Origin: JAQWRV01 sp045564915 | Lineage (GTDB): Bacteria > Pseudomonadota > Alphaproteobacteria > Rhodospirillales > Rhodospirillaceae | Length of the DNA stretch: 64,000 bases | Direction of reading: 5' to 3' | NCBI GenBank assembly: GCA_045564915.1 | Contig: JBJLGL010000009.1 | Coordinates: 62,001 to 126,000 of the forward strand | Shown here: piece by piece, positions 1-7,646 of the stretch | How the letters are laid out: each line of letters opens with the position of its first letter | Position numbering within the stretch: position 1 is the first letter of the stretch | Notes under the pieces: model-generated | Seen by the model: the letters and a program-made list of their open reading frames with translations, nothing else | Told to the model about the DNA's origin: nothing | Database searches by the model: none | Program-made: the position numbers and the translations under genes

Positions 1-690
1 CTGCAAGGAATCACAGAGGCTGACGGACAAATCCATATTGGTGCGCTGACCGTGCACCGGGATGTGCAGCAAAGTGATGTCACCCAGTCCAAAGTACCGT
101 TGTTAGCTTACGCGGCCGCGCAAGTCGGCGGAGGTTGGCAAGTTCATAACCGCGGCACTATTGGCGGCAATGTCGTTTCCATGCATCCGCTATACGACAT
201 CCTTCCGTCTTTGATGGCTTTAAGCGCCGAGGTTGATGTTCTCAAAGACGGAACAGAACAGCGCACGGCTCTCGCTGACCTATTGAAGGATAGCAGTCAT
301 GGTTTGGGTAGTGAGTCTCTTTTAGTACGGGTGGTGTTGAAACCCATGTCAGCTGGTGCCGGGTGGGCTTATGAAAAGCTCAAAATCACAGCTGGTGGTT
401 ACGGATCTGCCAATGCTGCAGCAATTGTGACCCTTGATGGCGAAAAGATCACCAGTCTGCGCGTGGTTGTTGGGGCGGTCTCTGAGTTGCCGGTGGATGT
501 GTCCGATGTACTAGGTGGATGCCGGGGGCAGGCGTGGTCTGAGCACTTGGCAGACGAAGTTGAAGCTAAGGTCGCAACTGAAGTTAAAAATCCCTTGTCC
601 GATCATCAGGGCGATGGAGACTGGCGTAAGGCCATGGCAGGGGTAATGGCGCGCCGTGCCATCGAAGCGGCCATCAAAAAAGCCCAGTAA
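1..690 (+). CDS. Molybdenum hydroxylase FAD-binding subunit (CoxM-like), 5' end outside window
   Basis: The frame is open from base 1, so the N-terminus lies upstream; 229 residues are visible. The text 'VHNRGTIGGNVV' is the FAD-contacting loop typical of the medium subunit of xanthine dehydrogenase/CO dehydrogenase-type enzymes (PCMH-type FAD domain followed by the CO-dehydrogenase flavoprotein C-terminal domain). In this family the subunit passes electrons from the 2Fe-2S clusters to the external acceptor. The gene for the 2Fe-2S subunit follows after 23 bp, so the two are co-transcribed; the Mo-binding large subunit is not seen and is presumably upstream. The substrate cannot be told from this subunit. 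A GTG at base 52 could be read as a start, but the coding frame clearly extends upstream of it. Confidence 0.85.
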   Translation: MQGITEADGQIHIGALTVHRDVQQSDVTQSKVPLLAYAAAQVGGGWQVHNRGTIGGNVVSMHPLYDILPSLMALSAEVDVLKDGTEQRTALADLLKDSSHGLGSESLLVRVVLKPMSAGAGWAYEKLKITAGGYGSANAAAIVTLDGEKITSLRVVVGAVSELPVDVSDVLGGCRGQAWSEHLADEVEAKVATEVKNPLSDHQGDGDWRKAMAGVMARRAIEAAIKKAQ

Positions 691-713
691 AAACTGGGCA
701 AAGGAAGACGCAT

Positions 714-1226
714 ATGGAAGACATGCTTGAAGATACAGTGCTGGTTAACTTGCGCATCAATGGCAAGTTGCACGAGTTGGAAATCCCGGCTCACAAGTCG
801 TTACTCGATTTACTGCGGGAAGACCTCAATCTGACCGGAACACATATGGGATGTATGACCGGGCATTGCGGGGCGTGCACGGTGTCTATTGATGGCAGGG
901 TGGCAAAGTCTTGTATTACTTTAGCTGCTACTCTTGGTCGGGCAAAGATCACGACCATTGAAGGCTTAACAAACGACGATGGTACGCTTAGCGCCATCCA
1001 GCAATCATTTTGGGATAATGCAGGGTTCCAATGCGCGTTCTGCGCACCGGGCATGTTGTTATGTACGGCTGAACTTCTGGAAACCAATCCCGACCCCAGT
1101 GATGAAGACATCGACGCCGCGTTGGCTGGTAATTTGTGCCGTTGCACTGGCTATCAAAGTATCCGCCGTGCCGTTAAAGCGGCTATCACCAGTTCCAAAA
1201 AAGGCTCACAGCAAGCAGCCGAATAA
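714..1226 (+). CDS. Molybdenum hydroxylase 2Fe-2S subunit (CoxS-like)
   Basis: This 170-residue protein has the full set of eight cysteines of the small subunit of xanthine-dehydrogenase-type hydroxylases. The plant-ferredoxin-like cluster is C47-x4-C52-x2-C55...C67 and the second, four-helix cluster is C107-x2-C110...C142-x-C144 ('QCAFCAPGM' and 'NLCRCTGYQ'). It transfers electrons from the molybdopterin centre to the FAD subunit encoded just upstream. Length is normal for the family. An AAAGGAAG ribosome-binding site precedes the ATG. Members hydroxylate CO, purines, nicotinate, quinolines or aldehydes; the neighbours (RutA-like, AllA-like, aminotransferase) make a nitrogen heterocycle plausible, but that is inference. 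Confidence 0.93.
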   Translation: MEDMLEDTVLVNLRINGKLHELEIPAHKSLLDLLREDLNLTGTHMGCMTGHCGACTVSIDGRVAKSCITLAATLGRAKITTIEGLTNDDGTLSAIQQSFWDNAGFQCAFCAPGMLLCTAELLETNPDPSDEDIDAALAGNLCRCTGYQSIRRAVKAAITSSKKGSQQAAE

Positions 1227-1240
1227 CGGGAGAGCACATC

Positions 1241-1816
1241 ATGAATATTTCGACAAAGCTTAAGCCAATCGTAAAGACTCTTAAGTTGCAAATGCCAACG
1301 CCTGAGAAGCTGGCGCCCTACGGCGAGATATTGGGGTACAACGAGGCAATCGCGCCTATGCCCATCGATTTTTATGATGGTGCTGTCAAAGTCCGTCGGG
1401 TTGCGAATTTTGTCTCGGATGATCAAACCGAGATGCCCGTCGTGACGGTCAATCGTAGACCATTTGAGATGCGTCACGCGGAACGGCACTTCAAGCATAC
1501 CCAAGCTTTCATTTCGCTCGGATCGAAACCCTTTGTCGCGGCATTTGCACCTCCTAACGATAAAGACATGCCAGATATGGATAAGTGGGAAGCATTTTTG
1601 TTCGACGGATCTGTCGGTTTTATGATGCATGTCGGCACATGGCACGATTTTCCGTTTGCTGTATTTGATCACACGAATCTGATGGTGATTCTGCGTAAAG
1701 AAGCCACTGATGGCTTGGTGCGCGACAACGTCATACAAGATGAAGCCGAAGGACCTGATCTCGAGAAGCGCGATATGCTCGCACGCCACAATACGATCAT
1801 TCGTTTCGACCTTTAG
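1241..1816 (+). CDS. Ureidoglycolate lyase (AllA)-like protein
   Basis: The 191-residue product resembles the ureidoglycolate lyase/hydrolase family: a compact cupin-like fold with the C-terminal signature 'GTWHDFPFAVFD', comparable to the GxWHxPLxxL stretch of AllA. AllA releases urea and glyoxylate from ureidoglycolate in purine breakdown. It lies 14 bp behind the CoxS-like gene and 16 bp before an aminotransferase, so it is part of the same operon. No other allantoin-pathway gene is visible, so it may act on a related ureido or acyl-amide intermediate. The family call is fairly safe, the substrate is not. Confidence 0.7.
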   Translation: MNISTKLKPIVKTLKLQMPTPEKLAPYGEILGYNEAIAPMPIDFYDGAVKVRRVANFVSDDQTEMPVVTVNRRPFEMRHAERHFKHTQAFISLGSKPFVAAFAPPNDKDMPDMDKWEAFLFDGSVGFMMHVGTWHDFPFAVFDHTNLMVILRKEATDGLVRDNVIQDEAEGPDLEKRDMLARHNTIIRFDL

Positions 1817-1832
1817 ATCAGAGTCTAGAATC

Positions 1833-3209
1833 ATGACCGATTGGTCTCAGATTGAAGCCTGGGATCGCTCTTACTATCTGCATAACACGCAGGCTAAGGC
1901 GGAGCATCAGTTCGCTGCAGTCGACCGTCAGGATGGAAACTATATTGTCCTGGCGGACGGCTCACGCCTTCTGGACTTTCAGAGCCAGCTCATTTCAGAC
2001 AGCTTGGGGCATCGAAACCCTGGCGTTTATGACGAAATTCGCCGCGCATTGGATCGTTATGGCCATGTCTTTTTCGGAATGGCCAACGAATACCGTGCGC
2101 GTGCTGCGAAGCTGATCATTGAAGATGTCCTCGGATCAAGTGAACCGAACTGGGCGGGACGTGTACGGGTTTTGGCATCGGGTACCGAGGCCGTTGAAAA
2201 CGCCATAACTATGGCGCGCCTTTATACAGGTCGGCAGGTCATCCTTACTCAAGCTCATTCGTTTCACGGTCTGACGGTTGGCGCGACCATGCTGCGGGGC
2301 TATCGCAACAACATTACGCCCGAAGGAACGCCCGACGTTGTCAGGGACGTCCCCGGATTTCCAGCGGCGGGGTATATTCCGGTACCGGCGCCAGAGCGGG
2401 AAGATTGGAACGGCAATGAAGTGCTGCCATCACTTATGGCTACGGAGTCCATTATCCGTGCTATTGGAACTGAAAATATTGCGGGGATTATCACGGAGCC
2501 CATGTTTGGCGCCGGAGGTTTGCCCGCACATTCCAGTTACCTTCCGAGCATCTACGAACTCAGCCGCAAGTATGGGTTTCTTTGGATAGATGACGAGGTT
2601 CTTTGTGGGTTCGGCCGTCTCGGGGAGTGGTTCGGCTATCAGGTCTACCCCGATATTCACCCTGACATAATGGCCACCGGAAAATCTATCAATGGATCAT
2701 CGCTTCCTGTCGGCGCGGTTATCGCGAGTTCTGAGGTTGCTGACTTTATGGAAGCTGCACGCTGGTGGAGTGGCAGTACGTGGGATGGCCATCCAATCGT
2801 CTGCGCGTCTATCGTCGGTGCGCTGGAGACCATGCTTAAGGGTGACATGCTTACCCAGGTGCGCTCAAAAGGGGCATACTTGAAAGAAAAATTAGACGAC
2901 TTAGCGGGCAGACATCCATGCGTCGGGCATATCGGCGGTCACGGTCTATTCTATGCGGTGGACCTTGTTGGTAAGACTGGCGCGCCTATTATTGAGGAAG
3001 ACCGTTGGACGGCGTTTAAAGGTGACTTATCACAACATCCAAACAACATCATTGGCGGTGAATGTGCGAAACGAGGGATTTTCCTTGGTGGCTTTGTGCC
3101 GAATACTGTCAAGGTTGGACCACCCTTTACAATCACAGAGCAGGAAATAGATCAGGCTGTCCAAGCCTTTGACGAGGCTCTGTCTGTAGTTGATGCGAAA
3201 TACTGCTAA
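1833..3209 (+). CDS. Class III PLP-dependent aminotransferase
   Basis: I chose the ATG at 1833 (458 residues, starting MTDWSQIEAW) because the longer frame would run well into the preceding gene. Class III (omega/ornithine/glutamate-1-semialdehyde type) features are visible: 'ASGTEAVENAI' in the cofactor phosphate-binding region, 'WIDDEVLCGFGRLGEW' with the Asp that contacts the pyridine nitrogen, and 'ATGKSINGSSLPVGAV' holding the Schiff-base lysine. Enzymes of this class transfer amino groups from or to terminal amines and beta-amino acids. It is the fourth gene of the opening operon, directly before the RutA-like oxygenase, which suggests it processes an amino-containing ring-cleavage product. 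Confidence 0.9.
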   Translation: MTDWSQIEAWDRSYYLHNTQAKAEHQFAAVDRQDGNYIVLADGSRLLDFQSQLISDSLGHRNPGVYDEIRRALDRYGHVFFGMANEYRARAAKLIIEDVLGSSEPNWAGRVRVLASGTEAVENAITMARLYTGRQVILTQAHSFHGLTVGATMLRGYRNNITPEGTPDVVRDVPGFPAAGYIPVPAPEREDWNGNEVLPSLMATESIIRAIGTENIAGIITEPMFGAGGLPAHSSYLPSIYELSRKYGFLWIDDEVLCGFGRLGEWFGYQVYPDIHPDIMATGKSINGSSLPVGAVIASSEVADFMEAARWWSGSTWDGHPIVCASIVGALETMLKGDMLTQVRSKGAYLKEKLDDLAGRHPCVGHIGGHGLFYAVDLVGKTGAPIIEEDRWTAFKGDLSQHPNNIIGGECAKRGIFLGGFVPNTVKVGPPFTITEQEIDQAVQAFDEALSVVDAKYC

Positions 3210-3227
3210 CTTTTCAAAGGAAAGACT

Positions 3228-4289
3228 ATGAAATTTGGTGTTTTTCTGCCCAATGGCAGTAACGGCTATATCGTTTCAAAAGCTGTAGAGCCGTATCTTC
3301 CGACATTCGAACATAACAAAGCGATTACCGTCGAGGCTGAGAAACAAGACCTCGATTTCGTTTTGTCCATGATGAAATTCCGTGGATTCGGTGGTGAAAC
3401 TGGATACTGGGATGCGTGTCTTGAATCATTTACTTTGATGGCAGGGTTGGCCGGGGTTACAGAGAAAATCGGATTAATACCAAGTGTTGCGCTTCTCAGT
3501 CAGCATCCCGCGTATGTGGCGCGCATGGTTGCCACCATAGATGATATGAGCAACGGCCGCTGTTCGCTCAACATCGTTACGGGTTGGAACAAACCTGAAT
3601 ACACTCAGATGGGTCTGTGGCGTGGCGATGAGTATTACGATCGACGCTATGAATATGCGTCAGATTATCTAACCATTCTACAAGACCTATGGCGCCACGG
3701 CACATCAACCCATAAAAGCGAGTTTTTTGATCTCAAAGAATGTAGTTGTCTGCCCACACCTGGGAGGGAGATTGGCATTGTTTGTGCTGGGCAATCTCCA
3801 AGGGGGGTAGACTTTGTCGCCCGTCAGGCCGGACATAATTTTGTCATGGCACACCCAGAAAAGTTGAAAGGCATTAGCGATAGTGTAAAGGCAAAAGGCC
3901 GTGAGCATGGCCGTGAGGTCGGGACCTATGCGCTGTTTGGCCTAATCACCGCCGATACGGATGAGGAAGCTCAGGCGATCGGGCAGAACATAGTCGATGA
4001 AGCAGACCATGGCGCCATCAGTAATATCATCGCCAGTGCCAGTCTGGATTCCAACACGGGTGGTACGTCAGATAGGCTCAAGGAAGGCCTCGCCTTAGAT
4101 TTTGAAGACGGCAACATGGCCTTCATGGGCTTCCCAGTTATTTGCGGTTCTTTCTACACGGTTGCCGAAAAGATCGACAGAATAGCCGAGGAAACTGGTG
4201 TCGACGGAATGCTATTCAGTTGGGCAGATTTCGTTGGCGGCATCAAAGACTTTGGTGAGCAAATCAAACCGAAGCTTAAGTGCGTTTAG
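3228..4289 (+). CDS. RutA-like flavin-dependent oxygenase (LLM family)
   Basis: The 353-residue protein follows pyrimidine oxygenase RutA closely from the N-terminus ('MKFGVFLPNGSNGY', 'LESFTLMAGLAGVT') through 'VTGWNKPEYTQMGLW' and 'FFDLKECSC' to 'VICAGQS'-like text ('GIVCAGQSPRGVDF'). RutA is an FMN-dependent group C monooxygenase that opens the uracil ring between N3 and C4 using a flavin reductase partner. No rutB-rutF genes accompany it here; instead it ends an operon with CoxM/S, an AllA-like protein and an aminotransferase. I infer oxidative opening of an amide-containing ring other than uracil. An AAAGGA ribosome-binding site precedes the ATG. It converges on the SDR gene with only a 9-bp gap. 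Confidence 0.85.
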   Translation: MKFGVFLPNGSNGYIVSKAVEPYLPTFEHNKAITVEAEKQDLDFVLSMMKFRGFGGETGYWDACLESFTLMAGLAGVTEKIGLIPSVALLSQHPAYVARMVATIDDMSNGRCSLNIVTGWNKPEYTQMGLWRGDEYYDRRYEYASDYLTILQDLWRHGTSTHKSEFFDLKECSCLPTPGREIGIVCAGQSPRGVDFVARQAGHNFVMAHPEKLKGISDSVKAKGREHGREVGTYALFGLITADTDEEAQAIGQNIVDEADHGAISNIIASASLDSNTGGTSDRLKEGLALDFEDGNMAFMGFPVICGSFYTVAEKIDRIAEETGVDGMLFSWADFVGGIKDFGEQIKPKLKCV

Positions 4290-4298
4290 GAAACTAGC

Positions 4299-5054
4299 TT
4301 ACAACGCCACCATAATGCCGCCATCGACTGTCAGGGTTTGGCCGGTCATGTAACGGGCTTTATCCGAGGCTAGAAAGACGGCGACGTCTGCAATGTCAGA
4401 CGCGTCACCAATGCGACCCAGAGGAATGTTAGGAATAAACGCCTGCAGGCCCTCTTCGCCAACTGAATGAACAGGGTCTAGCGTTTGTGCAGTGCGAATT
4501 AAACCGGGTGCGATTGCGTTGGCGCGAATGCCATGCGGTGCAAGTTCAATCGCGACACCCTTCACAAAACCCGCAACGCCGGCTTTCGCGGCCGAGTATG
4601 GGATGTGCTCATGCCAGCCGAGTGCGGTCCCGACAATGGATGCCAAGCAGACAATGGCCCCGTGTTTTTGTGACTGCATGCCCGGCGCAGCTGCTCGTAC
4701 GATACGCATCATGCCCTTAAGGTCGACATCAATGGTGAGGTCCCACTCTTCATCGGTCATTGTTGGAAGGGGAATTTTCTTTGCAATGCCGGCATTGCAG
4801 ACCAAAGTTGCTATCGGTCCATATGATTGCTCAACAGATGCGACCACGGCATTGACCTGATCTGTATTGGTCACATCCATTTCATGGAACTCTGCGTCAG
4901 CGCCGCTGTCCGCTATGACTTGGGCCACTGCATTGCCTTCATCAGCGAGGACATCGGTGACGATGACGCGGTATCCGTCTGCAGCAAAGGCCTTGGCCAA
5001 TCCTTTACCGATCCCGATCCCGGCTCCGGAAATAAGTGCAATTGATTTAGACAT
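4299..5054 (-). CDS. Short-chain dehydrogenase/reductase (SDR)
   Basis: Classical SDR of normal length (251 residues). The cofactor loop is 'SGAGIGIGKG' near residue 9, then 'NAGIA' near 87, and the catalytic Ser...Tyr-x3-Lys as 'LASIVG' and 'YSAAKAG'. Such enzymes oxidise or reduce alcohols and ketones with NAD(P). The start has a strong GGAGGAG ribosome-binding site. It is transcribed away from the first alpha/beta-hydrolase gene, and the 105-bp gap between them holds a 22-bp inverted repeat, so both are probably controlled together. Confidence 0.93.
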   Translation of the reverse strand: MSKSIALISGAGIGIGKGLAKAFAADGYRVIVTDVLADEGNAVAQVIADSGADAEFHEMDVTNTDQVNAVVASVEQSYGPIATLVCNAGIAKKIPLPTMTDEEWDLTIDVDLKGMMRIVRAAAPGMQSQKHGAIVCLASIVGTALGWHEHIPYSAAKAGVAGFVKGVAIELAPHGIRANAIAPGLIRTAQTLDPVHSVGEEGLQAFIPNIPLGRIGDASDIADVAVFLASDKARYMTGQTLTVDGGIMVAL

Positions 5055-5080
5055 TTCAGATACTCCTCCAACAGATTATT

Positions 5081-5102
5081 TTGTATACTAGAATGCATAC
5101 AA
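5081..5102. promoter_or_regulatory. Operator-like inverted repeat, copy 1 (TTGTATAC-N6-GCATACAA)
   Basis: Half-sites TTGTATAC (5081-5088) and GCATACAA (5095-5102) are separated by six bases. The site lies 27 bp upstream of the SDR start and 58 bp upstream of the divergent hydrolase start. The same spaced palindrome recurs at 7519, 12087 and 17224, always upstream of island genes. Its form suits a dimeric GntR/FCD regulator; one is encoded at 19058-19735. The link to that protein is inference. Confidence 0.75.
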
Positions 5103-5159
5103 TATTGAGCAAGCCGGATTTTTACCGGAACGAAATCAATAAGCGAGGGGGAAAACGCA

Positions 5160-5948
5160 ATGATTACTAAGGGATATGCCAACTGCTCAGAAGGCCAGGT
5201 TCACTATCGGGAGGCAGGGACAAAAGGAAAGCCCGTGGTATGTTTTTTCCACCAGACTGCCAGTTCTGGCGCCATGTTTGAAAAAGTCATGGCGATTTTC
5301 GCCAATGATTACCATTGCTTCTCTTTTGATTCACCGGGTTTTGGCGGGTCCTACCACCCCAGCGCGATCCCAGATATTGGTTTCTTATCCGACCGTCTCC
5401 TTGAAGCGATAGATGACATCGGTATCTCAAGCTTTCACGCTTGTGGACACCACACCGGCGGTTGCATTGCCATGGAAATGCCGGCGAAAGCTCCGGAGAA
5501 GGTGGCTAGTTTGGCGGTCATTGGACCCGTCCTGGTCAACGACGAGGAAAAAAAGGAATACATGAAAACGTTTGTCCAACCATTCAAGGTGGAACCAACC
5601 GGTGAGTTTCTAACGACGGCTTGGAAATACCTTGAGATGATCGGTGCGGCAGCGAATGTCAAACTGCACACCCGAGAAATGGTGGACCACTTGATTGCCC
5701 ATGAAACCATGCCGATGGCGTTCACAGCCGTTTGGAATCAAGACGTCGAAGGGATTTTCAAGGCAATCACGTGCCCATTGATGATTATGTGCTCAAAGGA
5801 TGACGTGCTCTGGCCTCTTTTTGAGAGGGCGGGTGAAATGCGTCCCGACGCCAAACAAACCATTGTTGGTGGGGCTGACTATCAGCCCGACAACGACCCT
5901 GCCAGTGTGGCAGAAGGTTTAGGTGAGTTTTACGCAGAGTTGGCTTGA
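5160..5948 (+). CDS. Alpha/beta-hydrolase-fold protein with atypical triad (paralogue 1)
   Basis: The 262-residue protein has the fold landmarks of the family: 'FFHQTASSGAM' at the oxyanion-hole strand (residues 29-39), 'DSPGFGGS' (57-64), and 'MCSKDDVLW' with the acid after strand 7. The nucleophile elbow reads GHHTG (96-100), so His98 replaces the usual Ser/Asp/Cys. The C-terminal region reads 'GGADYQPDNDP', where hydrolases normally have the catalytic His ('GGH'). Two paralogues in the island (9265, 10059) share both changes, so this is a lineage feature and not a sequencing error. It may be a non-serine hydrolase, a lyase or an isomerase. A GAGGGGG ribosome-binding site precedes the ATG. 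Confidence 0.85.
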   Translation: MITKGYANCSEGQVHYREAGTKGKPVVCFFHQTASSGAMFEKVMAIFANDYHCFSFDSPGFGGSYHPSAIPDIGFLSDRLLEAIDDIGISSFHACGHHTGGCIAMEMPAKAPEKVASLAVIGPVLVNDEEKKEYMKTFVQPFKVEPTGEFLTTAWKYLEMIGAAANVKLHTREMVDHLIAHETMPMAFTAVWNQDVEGIFKAITCPLMIMCSKDDVLWPLFERAGEMRPDAKQTIVGGADYQPDNDPASVAEGLGEFYAELA

Positions 5949-5959
5949 ATGGAACTGGC

Positions 5960-6937
5960 TTAGACAGAATAGACGATTGAACCAGACGTCTTGCGGGTCA
6001 TTAGATCGTCTAGAGCCCGGGGGGCTTCTGACAGTGGATAAACGTGACCCGGCGTTGCATCGAGCACGCCGCTCTCAAGCACGTCGAAAACGTCACGCAT
6101 GGACTCCACATAAGTTTCCCGTTCGGCGTTAAAAGCGAACACAGACGGACGTGCAATAAAATTAGAATAAGTTACTGGAACGGCGCTGAGGTCGATGGGT
6201 GGTAAGGGCCCTGACGCCTGGCCAAAGGTCACAAACATCCCGATAGGCGTGAGCGCTTTGAAGGAGCCTTCAAATGTATCCTTTGCAATGCCGTCGTATA
6301 CAACGTCGACTCCACGGCCACTGGTGATTTCAAGCACACGCTCTGCGAAATCCTCATCCCGATAGTTGATGATGTGCGCACATCCTGCAGCCTTCGCGCG
6401 ATCAGCCTTTTCGGTGCTACCAACCGTACCGAAAATCTCAGCGCCAAGATAAGTACACCACCGCACCAGTGAATCACCGGTGCTGCCGGCTGCGGCATGC
6501 ACAAGAACTTTTGTGCCTTGCGTCACTGGAAACACACGCTTGACCATCATTTGTGCGGTAGGTCCCGCAATCATGATGGCTGCCGCCTGCTCAAAAGTGA
6601 GCCAGTCCGGCAGTTTGACGGCATAACCGGGCCACATATTGCGGGTGGTTGCGTAAGCGCCAAGCGGAGGCCCACCATACCCAATCCGGTCGCCCACGGC
6701 GAACTCAGTAATATCCGCACCTACAGCCGAGATGATTCCTCCCCCTTCCACACCAGGTGTTAAGGGGAATGGGTCAATGTCGTAAGCGCCGGAAATGACG
6801 TAGGTGTCGATCATGTTGACACCAATCGCCGCCTGTTCGACCTGGATTTCACCTGGCCCAGGCGGCAATGGTTCAAACGACTCCCACGTCATTTGTTCTG
6901 GCGTGCCGGCCTTAGCTGCTATCCAACGATGTGCCAT
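5960..6937 (-). CDS. Quinone oxidoreductase-like protein (MDR superfamily, zinc-free)
   Basis: The 325-residue protein matches the QOR branch of the medium-chain dehydrogenase/reductases: a GroES-like N-terminal domain ('GVNMIDTYVISGAY', 'TPGVEGGGII'), then a Rossmann domain with 'VLVHAAAGSTGDSLVRW' near residue 150 (NADPH loop). The catalytic zinc ligands of alcohol dehydrogenases are absent. QORs reduce quinones or alpha,beta-unsaturated carbonyls. It ends 11 bp from the convergent hydrolase gene and lies 14 bp behind the cupin gene 6952-7395, with which it should form an operon. Confidence 0.9.
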   Translation of the reverse strand: MAHRWIAAKAGTPEQMTWESFEPLPPGPGEIQVEQAAIGVNMIDTYVISGAYDIDPFPLTPGVEGGGIISAVGADITEFAVGDRIGYGGPPLGAYATTRNMWPGYAVKLPDWLTFEQAAAIMIAGPTAQMMVKRVFPVTQGTKVLVHAAAGSTGDSLVRWCTYLGAEIFGTVGSTEKADRAKAAGCAHIINYRDEDFAERVLEITSGRGVDVVYDGIAKDTFEGSFKALTPIGMFVTFGQASGPLPPIDLSAVPVTYSNFIARPSVFAFNAERETYVESMRDVFDVLESGVLDATPGHVYPLSEAPRALDDLMTRKTSGSIVYSV

Positions 6938-6951
6938 CGCGTCACAGAGTC

Positions 6952-7395
6952 CTAGTCTTCCGCCAAGTCAGCGATGCTGGTTGCTTTTGGAATGGGGTAG
7001 CCCGGGTTCGGGTAGCATATGCACAAATGCCGGAATGGTTCGTCGCTCAAAACGCGCCAAACAATACGGGCCCCTTGCGGCAACAAATAGACTGACCCAG
7101 GTTCAGCAATCGCTTTGCCAGACTCAAGCATCAAAGGAGGGAGATGATACTCAATTTCTGCGCGGCCTGAGACGACCACTTGCACTTCGTCGTGGGGCAT
7201 TGACCATGCGATATCCATGCCTTTGTAGAAATCTTCGTAATTAACCTGGGTTGTTGGTTCGTCGATGCCGGTATTTACGGCCCGAAATTTTGATCCGGGA
7301 TGAAACGGAAATTCGAGATCCGGGGCATCATCCAAATCAGAGTCGGCGGGGGTGTAGATTTTGAATTTTGACCAAGTGATATGTTCGAGGCTCAT
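6952..7395 (-). CDS. Small single-domain cupin (paralogue A)
   Basis: The 147-residue protein has a cupin-like pattern: 'MPHDEVQVVVSGRAEIEY' in the middle (motif 1 region) followed by 'GSVYLLPQGARIVWRV' and 'HLCICYPNPGYP' near the end. It is clearly a paralogue of the protein at 14653-15099, which shares the D-E-Q/Y-V/A-x-SG core and the C-terminal 'PxPGYPxP'. No enzymatic function can be assigned; EutQ/ectoine-synthase-type small cupins are the nearest comparison. It starts the minus-strand operon with the quinone oxidoreductase and is divergent from the FAD oxidase at 7647. Confidence 0.7.
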   Translation of the reverse strand: MSLEHITWSKFKIYTPADSDLDDAPDLEFPFHPGSKFRAVNTGIDEPTTQVNYEDFYKGMDIAWSMPHDEVQVVVSGRAEIEYHLPPLMLESGKAIAEPGSVYLLPQGARIVWRVLSDEPFRHLCICYPNPGYPIPKATSIADLAED

Positions 7396-7518
7396 AATGC
7401 TTCTCCCTGTTCAGGGGTGCTCAAAAGGGCTGGATCCCTTGAGAACCCTCATATATTTGCTGTGTTCTTGAATGGAACGACGTGAGGTTAGCGCGGTTTG
7501 TGTCCAGGTCCAAGATTT

Positions 7519-7540
7519 TTGTATAATAAATTGCATACAA
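7519..7540. promoter_or_regulatory. Operator-like inverted repeat, copy 2 (TTGTATAA-N6-GCATACAA)
   Basis: Half-sites are TTGTATAA (7519-7526) and GCATACAA (7533-7540), with the same six-base spacing as the copy at 5081. The site sits in the 251-bp divergent promoter region between the small cupin (start 7395) and the FAD-linked oxidase (start 7647), roughly 105-125 bp from each start codon. Confidence 0.75.
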
Positions 7541-7646
7541 TATTTTCCAATACTAAGATGTTCGAGTCTTATCTCTCGCTTGGTCAAAAGCGGGGTAAAT
7601 AAATCTATATAGATCCCGTGTAACGGGAGCATGCGGAGGGCGCGCC

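Noticed and set aside
606..1154. Minus-strand open frames opposite the molybdenum hydroxylase subunit genes
   Set aside because: They are mirror frames of well-recognised plus-strand genes and show no family motifs.
3228..4289. Standard uracil-degrading Rut pathway
   Set aside because: None of rutB, rutC, rutD, rutE, rutF or rutG is recognisable next to it; the alpha/beta-hydrolase-like genes are not clear RutD proteins and have altered catalytic residues.
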